A stretch of DNA of 64,000 nucleotides from positions 1-64,000 of the forward strand of contig JAOBWK010000080.1 in assembly GCA_025463305.1 (NCBI GenBank), written 5' to 3'. The notes beneath the pieces were generated by a model that saw only the letters and a program-made list of their open reading frames with translations, was not told where the DNA came from and ran no database searches. A program made the translations under genes and the position numbers. Source of the stretch: Ilumatobacteraceae bacterium (GTDB lineage: Bacteria > Actinomycetota > Acidimicrobiia > Acidimicrobiales > Ilumatobacteraceae). Shown in pieces: positions 15,874 through 25,111 of the stretch (position 1 is its first letter; each line of letters begins with the position of its first letter).

Positions 15874-16320
15874 GTGCCCAGCAGATACCCCCTGGTGAAC
15901 CTGGAAAGTCTCCTGACCGTTTGCAGGCGTGCAATCGCAGACATCGATGGCGCGTTGCACGCATCGGTTGCACGGGCGTCTGGCGGTCAACTCGACATCG
16001 TCGTTTCCACTGACTGCCGCCTGGACCTTGAGATCAGCAATGGTCCCACGACGACGGCGCTCAAACTGAACCGGATCAGCCTATTGCCGACGAATACGCT
16101 CACGGACGAGTTCCCGGATTACGCGCTTGCCTGTCGCGCCGCCGGCATCGGCAGCGTAGCGAGCGTGCCAATCAGGGCCGGGAACAAGCTGCTCGCCGTA
16201 CTCACCGTCACCTCCGCCGACCATCACGGCTTCAGTGCGAATGATCTTCGACGCCTGCGAGATGCGGCTGTGAATCTCTCTGCACATCTCCAGACACCCG
16301 CCTACGAGCCGCTCACGTGA
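15874..16320 (+). CDS. GAF-domain-like regulatory protein
   Basis: 148 aa. N-terminal helices (LESLLTVCRRAIADIDGA) lead into a GAF-like core with YALACRAAGIGSVASVPI and GNKLLAVLTVTSADHHGFS, and a final LRRLRDAAVNLSAHL helix. No catalytic residues. Such small GAF proteins accompany STAS and HATPase proteins as ligand-sensing inputs. The GTG at 15874 follows a GGAGG site by 6 bp, which decides the start. It is related to the protein at 59227-59607. It follows directly the remnants of a partner-switching module. Confidence 0.72.
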   Translation: MPSRYPLVNLESLLTVCRRAIADIDGALHASVARASGGQLDIVVSTDCRLDLEISNGPTTTALKLNRISLLPTNTLTDEFPDYALACRAAGIGSVASVPIRAGNKLLAVLTVTSADHHGFSANDLRRLRDAAVNLSAHLQTPAYEPLT

Positions 16321-16378
16321 GCCGCCGCATGAATGGTGGTCGGCGCAGAGGCGGTCCGCGCCTCTCCAGCTTCACTCG

Positions 16379-16708
16379 CTACGTGAGGAGCCGTTGCCCG
16401 TTGTCGCTCGGCGCGATGCCGTCCAGATGGAAAGCGACGATCAAATGGCCAAGCGTGGCCTCGTAATCGGGATGGACCTGTAGGTCGGTGTCGACGACGT
16501 ACCGGTTCCGTCTGCCCACACGCGTCCGAATCACCGCACCATGCTGCACAAGTTCATTCACGAGATTGAGCACGGTGCGATCGGAGTAGCCAGTCGCGTC
16601 AGCGATGCTGGTCAGCGTTGGCCGGTCCATCGAAGCAAGACAAATCAACACATGTGCGGTGCGAGTGAGCAACATGATCGGAGGCGTGCTGGATGGCGGT
16701 GTGTTCAT
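16379..16708 (-). CDS. Winged-helix (MarR-like) transcriptional regulator
   Basis: 109 aa. A helix-turn-helix is clear: TLTSIADATGYSDRTVLNLVNELVQHGAVI followed in sequence by the wing RVGRRNRYVVD. It is related in layout to the regulator at 61405-61857. No ligand domain. Target unknown; no adjacent gene in the same direction. Confidence 0.72.
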   Translation of the reverse strand: MNTPPSSTPPIMLLTRTAHVLICLASMDRPTLTSIADATGYSDRTVLNLVNELVQHGAVIRTRVGRRNRYVVDTDLQVHPDYEATLGHLIVAFHLDGIAPSDNGQRLLT

Positions 16709-16964
16709 CGGTGACCTTCAGTGGTGACCCATCCGACTCAGCTATCGGCGAAGAAGCAGGAACCTTGAGCGATCGAGATGGCGTCGCTGGCGATGTGCGC
16801 GGGCGACTGGTTGGAGCGAGCTACGCCTCACCAGGTGTGGGGGTCTGAGAGCATCCGCTGCTGGGGCAATCCGATACGCCGTTACGGCATCTATGGCATG
16901 AGTCAATGGGCGTTGTTGCGGGATCGCAGGGGCCCTCACATCGGGCAGCAGCCGCTGACCGTCG

Positions 16965-17396
16965 TCAGCGGGGACGGTCGACGGGGGACGCTTCTGTGCT
17001 GTTGGCGATGGGTTTGATCAATCGCACGACGTCACGACCGAATCCCTTTCGCTCGTACATCTGCGCGGCTCTGGCGTTGTCCTCGAAGACAGAGATCGAC
17101 AGCCAGTCGAACCCCTGCGCGCGAGCCCAGTCCTCGGCGATGTCGAGCAGCCGAGCAGCGATTCCACGGCCCTCGAAACCTTCTGCGACGACGAGGTCCG
17201 CGACATGGCCGTGTCGGCGGCGGCGGTAGTAATCGTCGGTCGAATGCACGTGCACGAACGCGACGAGACGGTCATCGACTCTGGCCACGAACACACACGG
17301 GTCGTCGGCCTCTGCTCGGACAGCCTGTCCGATCACGTCGGAATCGGTTTCGGTCATCGATGCCGGGTCGCGCCACGCCGGGGGACCGAACGCCAC
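16965..17396 (-). CDS. GNAT acetyltransferase
   Basis: 143 aa from the GTG at 17396. The acetyl-CoA site is VAEGFEGRGIAARLLDIAE, followed by SISVFEDNARAAQMYERKGF. Upstream in frame the text SLSDVPAILALAPRL is a good GNAT N-terminus, but it is preceded by a TAA after a few codons and has no ATG, GTG or TTG. So either a CTG near 17435 is the start, or the real start has been lost. Substrate unknown. Confidence 0.78.
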   Translation of the reverse strand: MAFGPPAWRDPASMTETDSDVIGQAVRAEADDPCVFVARVDDRLVAFVHVHSTDDYYRRRRHGHVADLVVAEGFEGRGIAARLLDIAEDWARAQGFDWLSISVFEDNARAAQMYERKGFGRDVVRLIKPIANSTEASPVDRPR

Positions 17397-17507
17397 CAGC
17401 CGAGGCGCGAGGGCGAGTATCGCTGGTACATCTGACAGGGACGCACGCTCGACAGCCTCTTAGTGCCGGCGCGAATCGGAGTCCGGGGTCATGGCTGCGA
17501 TGTTATG

Positions 17508-17541
17508 CAGCGCCCTCGCGCGGTGGGCGGCGAGGGCGCTG
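17508..17541 (-). terminator. Terminator of the subtilase gene
   Basis: Perfect 12-bp G/C-rich stem (17508-17519 with 17530-17541) around a 10-base loop, 16 bp beyond the subtilase stop on the minus strand. Confidence 0.7.
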
Positions 17542-17556
17542 CGATCTCGTGTGCGG

Positions 17557-19194
17557 TCAGTTCCAGGCGGCGTCTGACCAGCGCGCGCCCGACCAGCGTG
17601 CACCGTCCCACGTGCCTGCGGACCAGCGGGCGCCTGACCAGCGTGCACCGGTCCAGCGTGCTCCGTCCCAGACGGCGTCGGTCCAGCGTGCTCCGGTCCA
17701 GCGGGCTCCGGTCCAGTCGTTGGAGGTCCACGTCCCGGCGGACCAGCGTGCGCCGTCCCAGGTGTCGCCCGTCCACCTGGCCCCGTTCCAGGTGCCGTCG
17801 GTCCACGCCGCTTGCGCTGCGGTGGCGGCGGCCAGGGCCGTGGTGTCGACGGGGTTGGCGAAGATGTCGGACTCGCCCGTGAGCGGGGTTGCGTTGATGA
17901 CGACGTGGTAGCTGCCGCGGCTGGCCTCGATGGATCCGAGGCCGGTGCCCGACGGGGGGATCGCCACGACCGTCTGGACGAACTTGGCGACGTCGCCGGG
18001 CTTGGCCGCTGCGACCGCGGCAACGTTGACGGAGCCGGCGCCGGAGTATCGCGGGTCCTTGCCGCCATGCTTGGACGTGTCGGTCAGGTTGATGCCGGTG
18101 GTCGACAGCTTCAGGTACGCCTTCACCGCATCCGGGGTCGCTGTCGGGAACTTGGAGAGCATCAGCGCGACGAGGCCGGACACGACCGCTGTCGACTGGC
18201 TCGTGCCGCTCGCCCGCTGGAAGCGGGTGCCGATCTTGCCGGTCGTCACGTTCTGATCGACGAAGCCTCCCGGCACCGCGAGGCTGGCGACGGAGATGCC
18301 GGGCGCTGCCACGTCGACGGGTCGTGCGAGGGTGCCGTGCTGGGCGAAGTCGGCGACGGTGTCGTCGGCCGAGCTGATCGTGCCGTGCGGGTCGGTCGTG
18401 CCGACGGCGAGGATCGATGGTGAGTACGCGGGATCGGCCAGTTCGCCCGGCGCGTCTCCGTCGTTGCCGCCCGCAGCGACCACGACGATGCCGGCCTTCC
18501 ACGCTTGCTCGGCGGCGAAGGCCAACGGATCGACCTGCGCCGGTTGGAGCGAATCCGTGCCGAAGCTCAGGTTGAGCACGCGGATGTTGAGCCCTGGGTC
18601 GTTGCGATGCTGCACGACCCAGTCGATCGCCGCGATCACCTGGGTGACATCGACCGCCCCGTCGTACGCACCGACTTTGACGTTGACGATCTTGGCTTGT
18701 GGGGCGATCCCGACGAACTTGGTGGTGTCCGTGTATGGATCGTTGTCGGTGCACGTCTTGCATCCCTTCGCCGAAGCGCCCGGCAGCACGTCCGAACCGG
18801 CGATGATGCCCGCGAGGTGTGTGCCGTGACCGAACGCGTCGGTGGACGCAAGGGCCGGGTCCTGCGAGTCGAACGACAGGTCCGGACCGTCGATCACCTT
18901 GCCCGGCGCATCGAGGCCAGGCACCTTCGCGACGCCGGTGTCGATGACCGCCACGCCGACGCCTTGGCCGAAGTAGCCCTGGTTCCACAGCGTCGGCGCA
19001 CCGGTGATCTGCGCGATCGCTCCGAGTGCTCCGGTGTCCACCGGCGGCGGCCCCGGTGCAGCGCCGGCCGGGCTCGCCACCGACACTGCGCCGGCGACGA
19101 GCGCCACGCCCGAAGCCCCCACCAGCGCCGTGAACCAACGAGTCGTGCGGCGCCAAGCGCGTGCACGCACATCCGTGTGCGTCATTCCCTGCAT
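17557..19194 (-). CDS. Secreted S8 (subtilisin-like) serine protease with Trp-rich repeat tail
   Basis: 545 aa. After a basic start comes a hydrophobic signal segment (ALVGASGVALVAGAVSVA) ending at ASPAGAAPG. The catalytic triad is visible: Asp in VAVIDTGV, His in GHGTHLAGIIAG, Ser in ASGTSQSTAVVSGL. A KGCKTC cysteine pair lies between Asp and Ser. The C-terminal 85 residues are a repeat tail in which W-x-G-A-R-W occurs about nine times. Tails with regular Trp spacing are known on actinobacterial subtilases and may fold as a beta structure or bind the wall; this is unproven. Start chosen at ATG 19194, with another ATG at 19185. Confidence 0.92.
   Translation of the reverse strand: MQGMTHTDVRARAWRRTTRWFTALVGASGVALVAGAVSVASPAGAAPGPPPVDTGALGAIAQITGAPTLWNQGYFGQGVGVAVIDTGVAKVPGLDAPGKVIDGPDLSFDSQDPALASTDAFGHGTHLAGIIAGSDVLPGASAKGCKTCTDNDPYTDTTKFVGIAPQAKIVNVKVGAYDGAVDVTQVIAAIDWVVQHRNDPGLNIRVLNLSFGTDSLQPAQVDPLAFAAEQAWKAGIVVVAAGGNDGDAPGELADPAYSPSILAVGTTDPHGTISSADDTVADFAQHGTLARPVDVAAPGISVASLAVPGGFVDQNVTTGKIGTRFQRASGTSQSTAVVSGLVALMLSKFPTATPDAVKAYLKLSTTGINLTDTSKHGGKDPRYSGAGSVNVAAVAAAKPGDVAKFVQTVVAIPPSGTGLGSIEASRGSYHVVINATPLTGESDIFANPVDTTALAAATAAQAAWTDGTWNGARWTGDTWDGARWSAGTWTSNDWTGARWTGARWTDAVWDGARWTGARWSGARWSAGTWDGARWSGARWSDAAWN
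17560..17815 (-). repeat. Coding repeats of the subtilase tail
   Basis: Imperfect 12-18 bp units encoding W-T/S/D-G-A-R-W. They are in frame throughout, so selection is on protein, not on DNA. Such repeats can change number by slippage. Confidence 0.75.
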
Positions 19195-19694
19195 GTCTGT
19201 CCCTGTTCCATCAGCCCACCCGATGAGGGCGTCATCATGCGCTGCGCTCAAGGACCCGTCCAGGCAAGAGACCTTCAATCCTCTGCGGCCGCCCGCCCGC
19301 GCACAGTGAGAACCGCTTGACAAACCCTTGCCGAAATTCAGGATCAGTGGCACCGGCGTGTTCGAGCTTGTCGTGTGCTGATACCGCCAGTGCTGACGGC
19401 GACGGTGGCCGAATGCCGAGGAGCATGATGCGCCAGGTGCCCGCCCGCCGTGAAAACGAGGAGGTGGCGCGCCACCTCTTGGATCCGATCGATGGATCAC
19501 TCGACTGCTCCCGGATCACGAGCGCATGACTTGAGGGATTCTACCGATCGTGGCGATGGCCGGGGAACGACAGCGCGCATTGCTCCTGAGTGCTGCAGTG
19601 TCGCAGGCGCCTCTCGCCTTCGTTCGATTCAAGTGCTGCGCAACGGGTGTCGATGACTTGACGGGCCGTGGTTCGAGTTGAGGGGAGGTGTGCC

Positions 19695-22433
19695 GTGGCG
19701 GAAGATCCAGTCATTCGTGGCCGGTCGCGCAGCATCGTCTCGTTCTTCGTCGGCTTCGCGCTCCTGATCGTCGTTGCGGCCGGCGTCGGGACGTACTTCG
19801 TCTGGCAAGCCACGAGGCGAACCGCGCTCAGTGAGGCCGGGCGAGATGCTGCTTTTGCGGCCGGCGGCGCGGCCGGATCGATCGATGCAGCGGTTCGCGA
19901 TGCGGCGGCGACGGTGTTGACGGCTGCACAGTCATCGGCCGTGCCCCAGGCGATCAGGACGCCGCAGGGCTGCACCCTGTCGTTCGCAGGGGTCGGGCCG
20001 TTCACGGCGGGGCATCTCGATTTCCTCGCCGCCGACGGGCAGGTTCGATGTGCCTCGGAACCCGTCGATGGGCGGCGGTATCCCATTGCCACGTGGTTCC
20101 CGGACCTGCGCGATGGTGCCACCGGGACGGCGTTGCACACCGAGGTCTCCGGCGCGACGGTGCTCGTCGTGGCGGCCGCCGTCCCTGGCGGTGGATATGT
20201 CGCCGCGTTTCTCGATCTCGACGTGCTCGGCGCCGGCCTCGGCCGGCTGTATGGCGGGCGTCGGAACCTCGAGTTCGTGGTCACGAGCGTGGGCAGCGCT
20301 CGGATCCTGGCCCGGTCGGTGGACGATGCGGCCTGGAGCGGCAAGGCCGTCGCCGACACGGAACTGGCTGGCGTCGTCGCCAGCGGATCTCATCTCGATG
20401 TTGAATCCCTCCCCAGGGTCTACGCCAGGGGAGCCACCACGGGCACGCTGCACTGGCTCGTCTACGCCGGAGCGGATCGTTCGGCCGCTCTCGCCGACGG
20501 CGCCTCGGACTTCCGACAGCTGATCGCCATCGTCGCGCTGGCCGTGCTGGGTCTGCTGGCCCTGTTCGTCGGCATGTACCGACGCATCATCGGTCCGATT
20601 CGGGCGTTGTACCACGGGACGCAGATCCAGCGCTCGAGCAACTCCGTGGTGCCGCTTCCACTCACCGGGCCACGCGAGATCGCCGCGGTTGCGCGAGAGC
20701 TCAATGCTGCGATGAGCGAGCTCAGGGCGTCCGAGCAGACCTACCGAGTGCTCTTCGACGGCAACCCACAGCCCATGTGGGTGTGGTCGCTCCGCACCGG
20801 ACGTTTCCTCGCCGTCAACCAAGCCGCGATCGAGCTGTACGGCTACTCGCGTGATGAGTTCCTCTCGATGCGCGTGGACCAGATCGTGCCGAGCGCCCAC
20901 GTCACGCTGGCATCGGTCGAGGACCCGTCAGGGGTGAGGCAGGTTGCTCGCTCCGGGCCGCTGTTGAAGTCCGGACCATGGACGCATGTGAAGCGTTCGG
21001 GCGAGACGATCAGTGCGGAGATCACCTCGGACGACTTCAGCTACCTCGGCCAGCCCGGACGATTCACGATCGTCGTCGATGTGAGCGAGCGGCTCGAGCA
21101 CGAACGGCAGCTCCAACACCTCGCTCTGCACGATGACCTCACGGGCCTCGCCAACCGCACGCTCATCCTCGACCGTTTGGCGACGGCCATCGGCATCGCG
21201 GACCGTGAGTCGAGCGTCGCCGTGCTCTCCGTCGATCTCGACGGCTTCAAGCTGATCAACGAGATGCACGGTCACGACGCCGGCGACCACCTGCTGACGG
21301 TGGTGGGTCAGCGGCTGTCCGAGGAGCTCCGTCCGAGCGACTCCCTCGGTCGCGTCGGAGCGGACGAGTTCGTCATCGTCTGCCCCCGGCTGTCGGACGA
21401 GACCGAAGCGGTTGCCATGGCCAGCAGGGTGGAAGGCATCCTCGCGATACCGATCGATGTCCGCGGCACACCGACGTTCGTGACGGCGAGCATCGGGATC
21501 AGCATGTCGGTCGAGGGATCCATACCGGCGCAACTGGTTCGCGATGCCACCCTGGCGATGCATCGGGCCAAAGAGCGCGGTGGTGACCGCTTCGAGATCT
21601 TCGACGAGGGGATGCGCGAGAGGACCCTCGTCAAGCTCGCGACGATCAACGAGCTCCGCCGCGCTGTCGAGAACGATGAGCTGCGGCTGCAGTTCCAGCC
21701 GGAGATCGACTTCGCGACCGGTGCGTGCAGCGGCTTCGAGGCCCTCGTGCGCTGGGAGCACCCGTCGAGAGGTCTGCTCGCCCCGGCCCATTTCGTGGAG
21801 CTCGCCGAGGAGAGCGGATGCATCGTGCAGCTCGGAGCATGGGTGCTCGATGCGGCATGCCGTCAGGCCGCCGAGTGGATGAGGCAGGGCCTCACGATCG
21901 GCACGATCTCCGTCAACCTGTCGACAAGAGAGCTCGTCCAACCATCGCTCGTCGGCCAGGTCAGCTCTGCGCTGGATCGGTCGGGGCTCGATCCGGGCAG
22001 GCTCTGCCTGGAGATTACCGAGACCTCGTTGATGGAGGACCCGGACGGGGCGGTGTCGGTGCTCGCCGCGCTGCGCGATCTCGGGGTCAAGCTGAGCATC
22101 GACGACTTCGGCACCGGCTACTCATCGTTGCAGTACCTCCGCCGGTACAAGGTCGACTACCTGAAGATCGATCGCAGCTTCGTGTCCGGTCTCTGCACGG
22201 ACGTGCAATCGACAGCGATCGTGTCGAGCGTGATCCAGCTCGCGCATGCATTGGAGCTCTCCGTCGTCGCCGAGGGCGTCGAGGAGATCGGGCAGGCCGA
22301 CATGCTCCGCGCCATGGGCTGTGACCACGGGCAGGGGTACCTGTGGTCGCGCCCCGTGTGGCCCGCTGATGTGCCGGCGCTGTGCAAGCGGCCCCTACAC
22401 GGGCGGCCCCTCGTGTCCGCGGTGCGACCATGA
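19695..22433 (+). CDS. Membrane-bound PAS-GGDEF-EAL cyclic di-GMP protein
   Basis: 912 aa. Two membrane helices (SFFVGFALLIVVAAGVGTYF and ALAVLGLLALFVGMY) flank a 220-residue outer sensor. Next come a HAMP-like link, a PAS domain (YRVLFDGNPQPMWVWSL), a GGDEF domain and an EAL domain. The GGDEF signature reads GADEF with an I-site RPSD five residues before it, so cyclase activity is doubtful. The EAL part has EALVRWEHP and DDFGTGYSSL followed by DYLKIDRSF, so phosphodiesterase activity is likely. The GTG at 19695 follows a GGGGAGG site. Its stop overlaps the next gene's start as ATGA, so two cyclic di-GMP enzymes are made together. Confidence 0.92.
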   Translation: MAEDPVIRGRSRSIVSFFVGFALLIVVAAGVGTYFVWQATRRTALSEAGRDAAFAAGGAAGSIDAAVRDAAATVLTAAQSSAVPQAIRTPQGCTLSFAGVGPFTAGHLDFLAADGQVRCASEPVDGRRYPIATWFPDLRDGATGTALHTEVSGATVLVVAAAVPGGGYVAAFLDLDVLGAGLGRLYGGRRNLEFVVTSVGSARILARSVDDAAWSGKAVADTELAGVVASGSHLDVESLPRVYARGATTGTLHWLVYAGADRSAALADGASDFRQLIAIVALAVLGLLALFVGMYRRIIGPIRALYHGTQIQRSSNSVVPLPLTGPREIAAVARELNAAMSELRASEQTYRVLFDGNPQPMWVWSLRTGRFLAVNQAAIELYGYSRDEFLSMRVDQIVPSAHVTLASVEDPSGVRQVARSGPLLKSGPWTHVKRSGETISAEITSDDFSYLGQPGRFTIVVDVSERLEHERQLQHLALHDDLTGLANRTLILDRLATAIGIADRESSVAVLSVDLDGFKLINEMHGHDAGDHLLTVVGQRLSEELRPSDSLGRVGADEFVIVCPRLSDETEAVAMASRVEGILAIPIDVRGTPTFVTASIGISMSVEGSIPAQLVRDATLAMHRAKERGGDRFEIFDEGMRERTLVKLATINELRRAVENDELRLQFQPEIDFATGACSGFEALVRWEHPSRGLLAPAHFVELAEESGCIVQLGAWVLDAACRQAAEWMRQGLTIGTISVNLSTRELVQPSLVGQVSSALDRSGLDPGRLCLEITETSLMEDPDGAVSVLAALRDLGVKLSIDDFGTGYSSLQYLRRYKVDYLKIDRSFVSGLCTDVQSTAIVSSVIQLAHALELSVVAEGVEEIGQADMLRAMGCDHGQGYLWSRPVWPADVPALCKRPLHGRPLVSAVRP

Positions 22434-24541
22434 CAGCGCCGGAGATGACCGCCGACGACGCGTTCGGGGGCCGGCACTTCGGGAGCGCGAACAACCAGTA
22501 CATCATCCCCTACCTGCGCACCCGAACCCCTCCCGGGACCCTCGACCGAGTCCTCGCGAGGGCAGGTGAGCAACGCTCGCCAGACGTGCTGGTCGATCCG
22601 GGCACGTGGAGCACGTACGACGAGTTCCGCCGCCTGCTGTCTGCATGCGCGGCCGAGCTCGGCGACGAGGTCCTCCCGGAGTTCGGGCTGAACTCGTTCG
22701 CCGACATCTCCACTCCCGACACGGCTGCGATGCTCGCTGCCTTCGGCTCGCCGGCGGCGTTGTACGCCGACATCGGTCCTGCCGCCGCAGGCGTCTCACC
22801 GGTCGTCGCGATCAGCGGACATCCGGTCGGCGAGACCGAGTGGTTTTTGAGCATGCACTTCGAGCCGAGGTTCGAGCCGTTTCGCGAGTACTGCCGCTAC
22901 GCGATGGGCCTCGTGGCGGTCACGCCGCGCCTGTTCGGCTACCAGTCGGCGTCGGTGGTCGAGGAAGCATGCGAGTGCCGTGGCGACCCGGCGTGTGTCT
23001 TCCGCGTCTCGTGGGAACCCGTCGATGAATCGACACGGAGAACCCAGCTGCTCGACGTCCAGGTGCAGATGCTGCAAGGCAGCCTTGAGGCGTTGCAGGT
23101 CACGGTCGGTGATCTGGTCTCCGGGGACGAGCTCGAAGTGGTCTTGGCGCGGATCGTCTCGTCCGCGGCACGTGCCGTGAACGCTCCCGGTTTCGTGCTG
23201 GCGATCGACAGCGCCGTCGAGAGCTCCAAGCGCGTCTTCTCCGACGGCCTCGATGCGACGTCGGCCGCCGCCATCGCCGATGCACTGCTCGGTGGCCGAC
23301 AGCTGACCGATTCACACTGCCTCGTCGTCGAGCTCGCATCACCGCGTCGGACATATGGACGGCTTGCCGCGCTGAAGCCGAATGGAGACTTCTACCCGCA
23401 AGAGCTGGGCACGCTGCGCGCATACGGTCGCCTAGCCGCCGCCGCCCTCGACGCAGCCGCGGCCCACGAGGAGACCCGCGTCCAGGCAGCTCGCGCCGAG
23501 GCGCTCCTGACCCTCTCCATCGCGCTCGCGGAGGTGACCACCTCCGACGAGATGGCCCAGCGGATCGCACAGGCCATGCTCTCGGTCATCGATTGCGATC
23601 GCGCACTCGTCATGCTCGCCGACAGCCCAGCCACCGGACGCGTCGTCGGAATCGCCGGCTATCCGCCCGAACTCGCTGCAGCGTTGGTCGGGCGTTCCTT
23701 CCCGATCGAAGCGAGCCCGGAGGCGGTCGTCACCATCGAACAGTTCGACGAATCGTCGAGCACGGTCCTCTCAGGCGGGCAACGCACGATGACGTGGACC
23801 GGCACGGTCGCAGCCGCCTCCTTCCCCATCGTCTCCGATCGAGGCCTGGTCGGCTTCATCTCAGCCAGCGTGACGAACAGGCCGGACCGGCTGACGGGAT
23901 CTGCTGATCTCGGCGTACGGCTTCGCGGACTCGGAAGCCAGGCACGAACTGCACTCAACAACGCTGCGCTCCTCGAGCAGGTTCGACACCAAGCGCTGCA
24001 CGACGAACTGACGGGTCTTCCGAACCGCGCCCTCATCCTGGATCGCGCCCAGCAGATGCTGGCCAGAGCAACGAGGACGGGCGTGCCCGTCGCTGCCTAC
24101 TTCGTGGACCTCGACAACTTCAAGCTCGTCAACGACACCTTGGGCCACGCAGCGGGGGACCAGATGCTTCGAACAGTCGCCGAACGTCTTTCCGGGATGC
24201 TGCGTTCACAGGACACGCTGGGACGGCTCGGGGGAGACGAATTCGTGGTGCTCGCAGAGGATGAGTCGCTCGATCGCGGCGCCGTCTGGCTCGCCGCACG
24301 GATCCTCGACGCTTTCTCGTCGCCATTTCACCTCGATGGCTTCGTTCGTCGAGCGATGAACACGTCGGCCAGCATCGGAATCGCGACCGGCTGGCGCTGC
24401 GACGCCGACGAACTCTTCCGCGACGCCGACATCGCGCTCTACCGCGCGAAAGCTGCGGGGCGTGGACGCGCGACCGTCTTCGAACCGTGGATGCTCAGCG
24501 AAGCAATGCAGGAGCTCGAGGAGGAGTTCGACCGAGCCTGA
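22430..24541 (+). CDS. GAF-GGDEF diguanylate cyclase with V4R-like N-terminal sensor
   Basis: 703 aa, soluble. The first 200 residues resemble the V4R/heme-NO-binding-associated group: a long sensor ending in EEACECRGDPACVFRVSW, with Cys residues that could bind a ligand. Two GAF-like regions follow, then a complete GGDEF domain (LGRLGGDEFVVL) with the inhibitory I-site RSQD five residues upstream. It should therefore make cyclic di-GMP under product inhibition. Translated with the preceding GGDEF-EAL protein through ATGA overlap. The two probably form a synthesis/breakdown pair with different inputs. Confidence 0.9.
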   Translation: MTAPEMTADDAFGGRHFGSANNQYIIPYLRTRTPPGTLDRVLARAGEQRSPDVLVDPGTWSTYDEFRRLLSACAAELGDEVLPEFGLNSFADISTPDTAAMLAAFGSPAALYADIGPAAAGVSPVVAISGHPVGETEWFLSMHFEPRFEPFREYCRYAMGLVAVTPRLFGYQSASVVEEACECRGDPACVFRVSWEPVDESTRRTQLLDVQVQMLQGSLEALQVTVGDLVSGDELEVVLARIVSSAARAVNAPGFVLAIDSAVESSKRVFSDGLDATSAAAIADALLGGRQLTDSHCLVVELASPRRTYGRLAALKPNGDFYPQELGTLRAYGRLAAAALDAAAAHEETRVQAARAEALLTLSIALAEVTTSDEMAQRIAQAMLSVIDCDRALVMLADSPATGRVVGIAGYPPELAAALVGRSFPIEASPEAVVTIEQFDESSSTVLSGGQRTMTWTGTVAAASFPIVSDRGLVGFISASVTNRPDRLTGSADLGVRLRGLGSQARTALNNAALLEQVRHQALHDELTGLPNRALILDRAQQMLARATRTGVPVAAYFVDLDNFKLVNDTLGHAAGDQMLRTVAERLSGMLRSQDTLGRLGGDEFVVLAEDESLDRGAVWLAARILDAFSSPFHLDGFVRRAMNTSASIGIATGWRCDADELFRDADIALYRAKAAGRGRATVFEPWMLSEAMQELEEEFDRA

Positions 24542-25111
24542 CGAACACATGGCGCGGCCCGCCAACGCTCGCTCACGACCGCGGGATTGGCTTCGGTACG
24601 CCGAAGAGGCTTGCGGTGAGCAGCACAACGGCCGAAGAGACGGGCGCAGCGCAGAATGGCTTGACGAAGTGAGGGTCCCCTCCTCGCCAATCCGTTGGGA
24701 GCCGACAGTATCTTCACTCCTCAATGCGGCGCTTACACCCGCCCCATGTTGATGGTGCTCGGCCTGCTCGTCGACGTCGAACGCTCGATGCACGCGTCCG
24801 TCCGACTGCCTGACGCCGAGCGGCCAATGACCGTGTGGACTGCGAACGAGTGAATCGGCATGCGAATGGAGTGGGCACTTGTGATGGCGGCGGAGAGCGG
24901 TCGCGCGTCGCGTGGACCCGGCAACGTTGCCCTGCCGCACCTTGGAAGCAACGCCCGACCGCCTTCACCAGACCGACGTGCGATCTGTACCGTCGTAGCC
25001 CGGCGGCGTGATGGGAAAGAGGACACCCAACGGATTGGCGGCGACGTGGCGGAATTGCCGATACGTTCAGTGGTTTTGCGCGAAGGCTGGGGGTCTTGCC
25101 ATCATTCCGGC
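24542..25111. other. Intergenic, with a short relic ORF at 24746-24853
   Basis: No full gene is seen. The + strand ORF at 24746-24853 encodes 35 residues (MVLGLLVDVERSMHASVRL core) that match the first part of the protein at 59227-59607 (MVLGILRDLLERI and HATVHLPD). It is a truncated paralogue. The rest shows nothing recognisable. Confidence 0.4.

Noticed and set aside
17560..17830. CRISPR-like or satellite repeat
   Set aside because: The repeats vary in length by multiples of three, remain in frame with the protease and have no unique spacers.
20928..21941. 337-codon minus-strand frame inside the GGDEF-EAL gene
   Set aside because: It mirrors the GGDEF and EAL coding sequence and shows no motif of its own.
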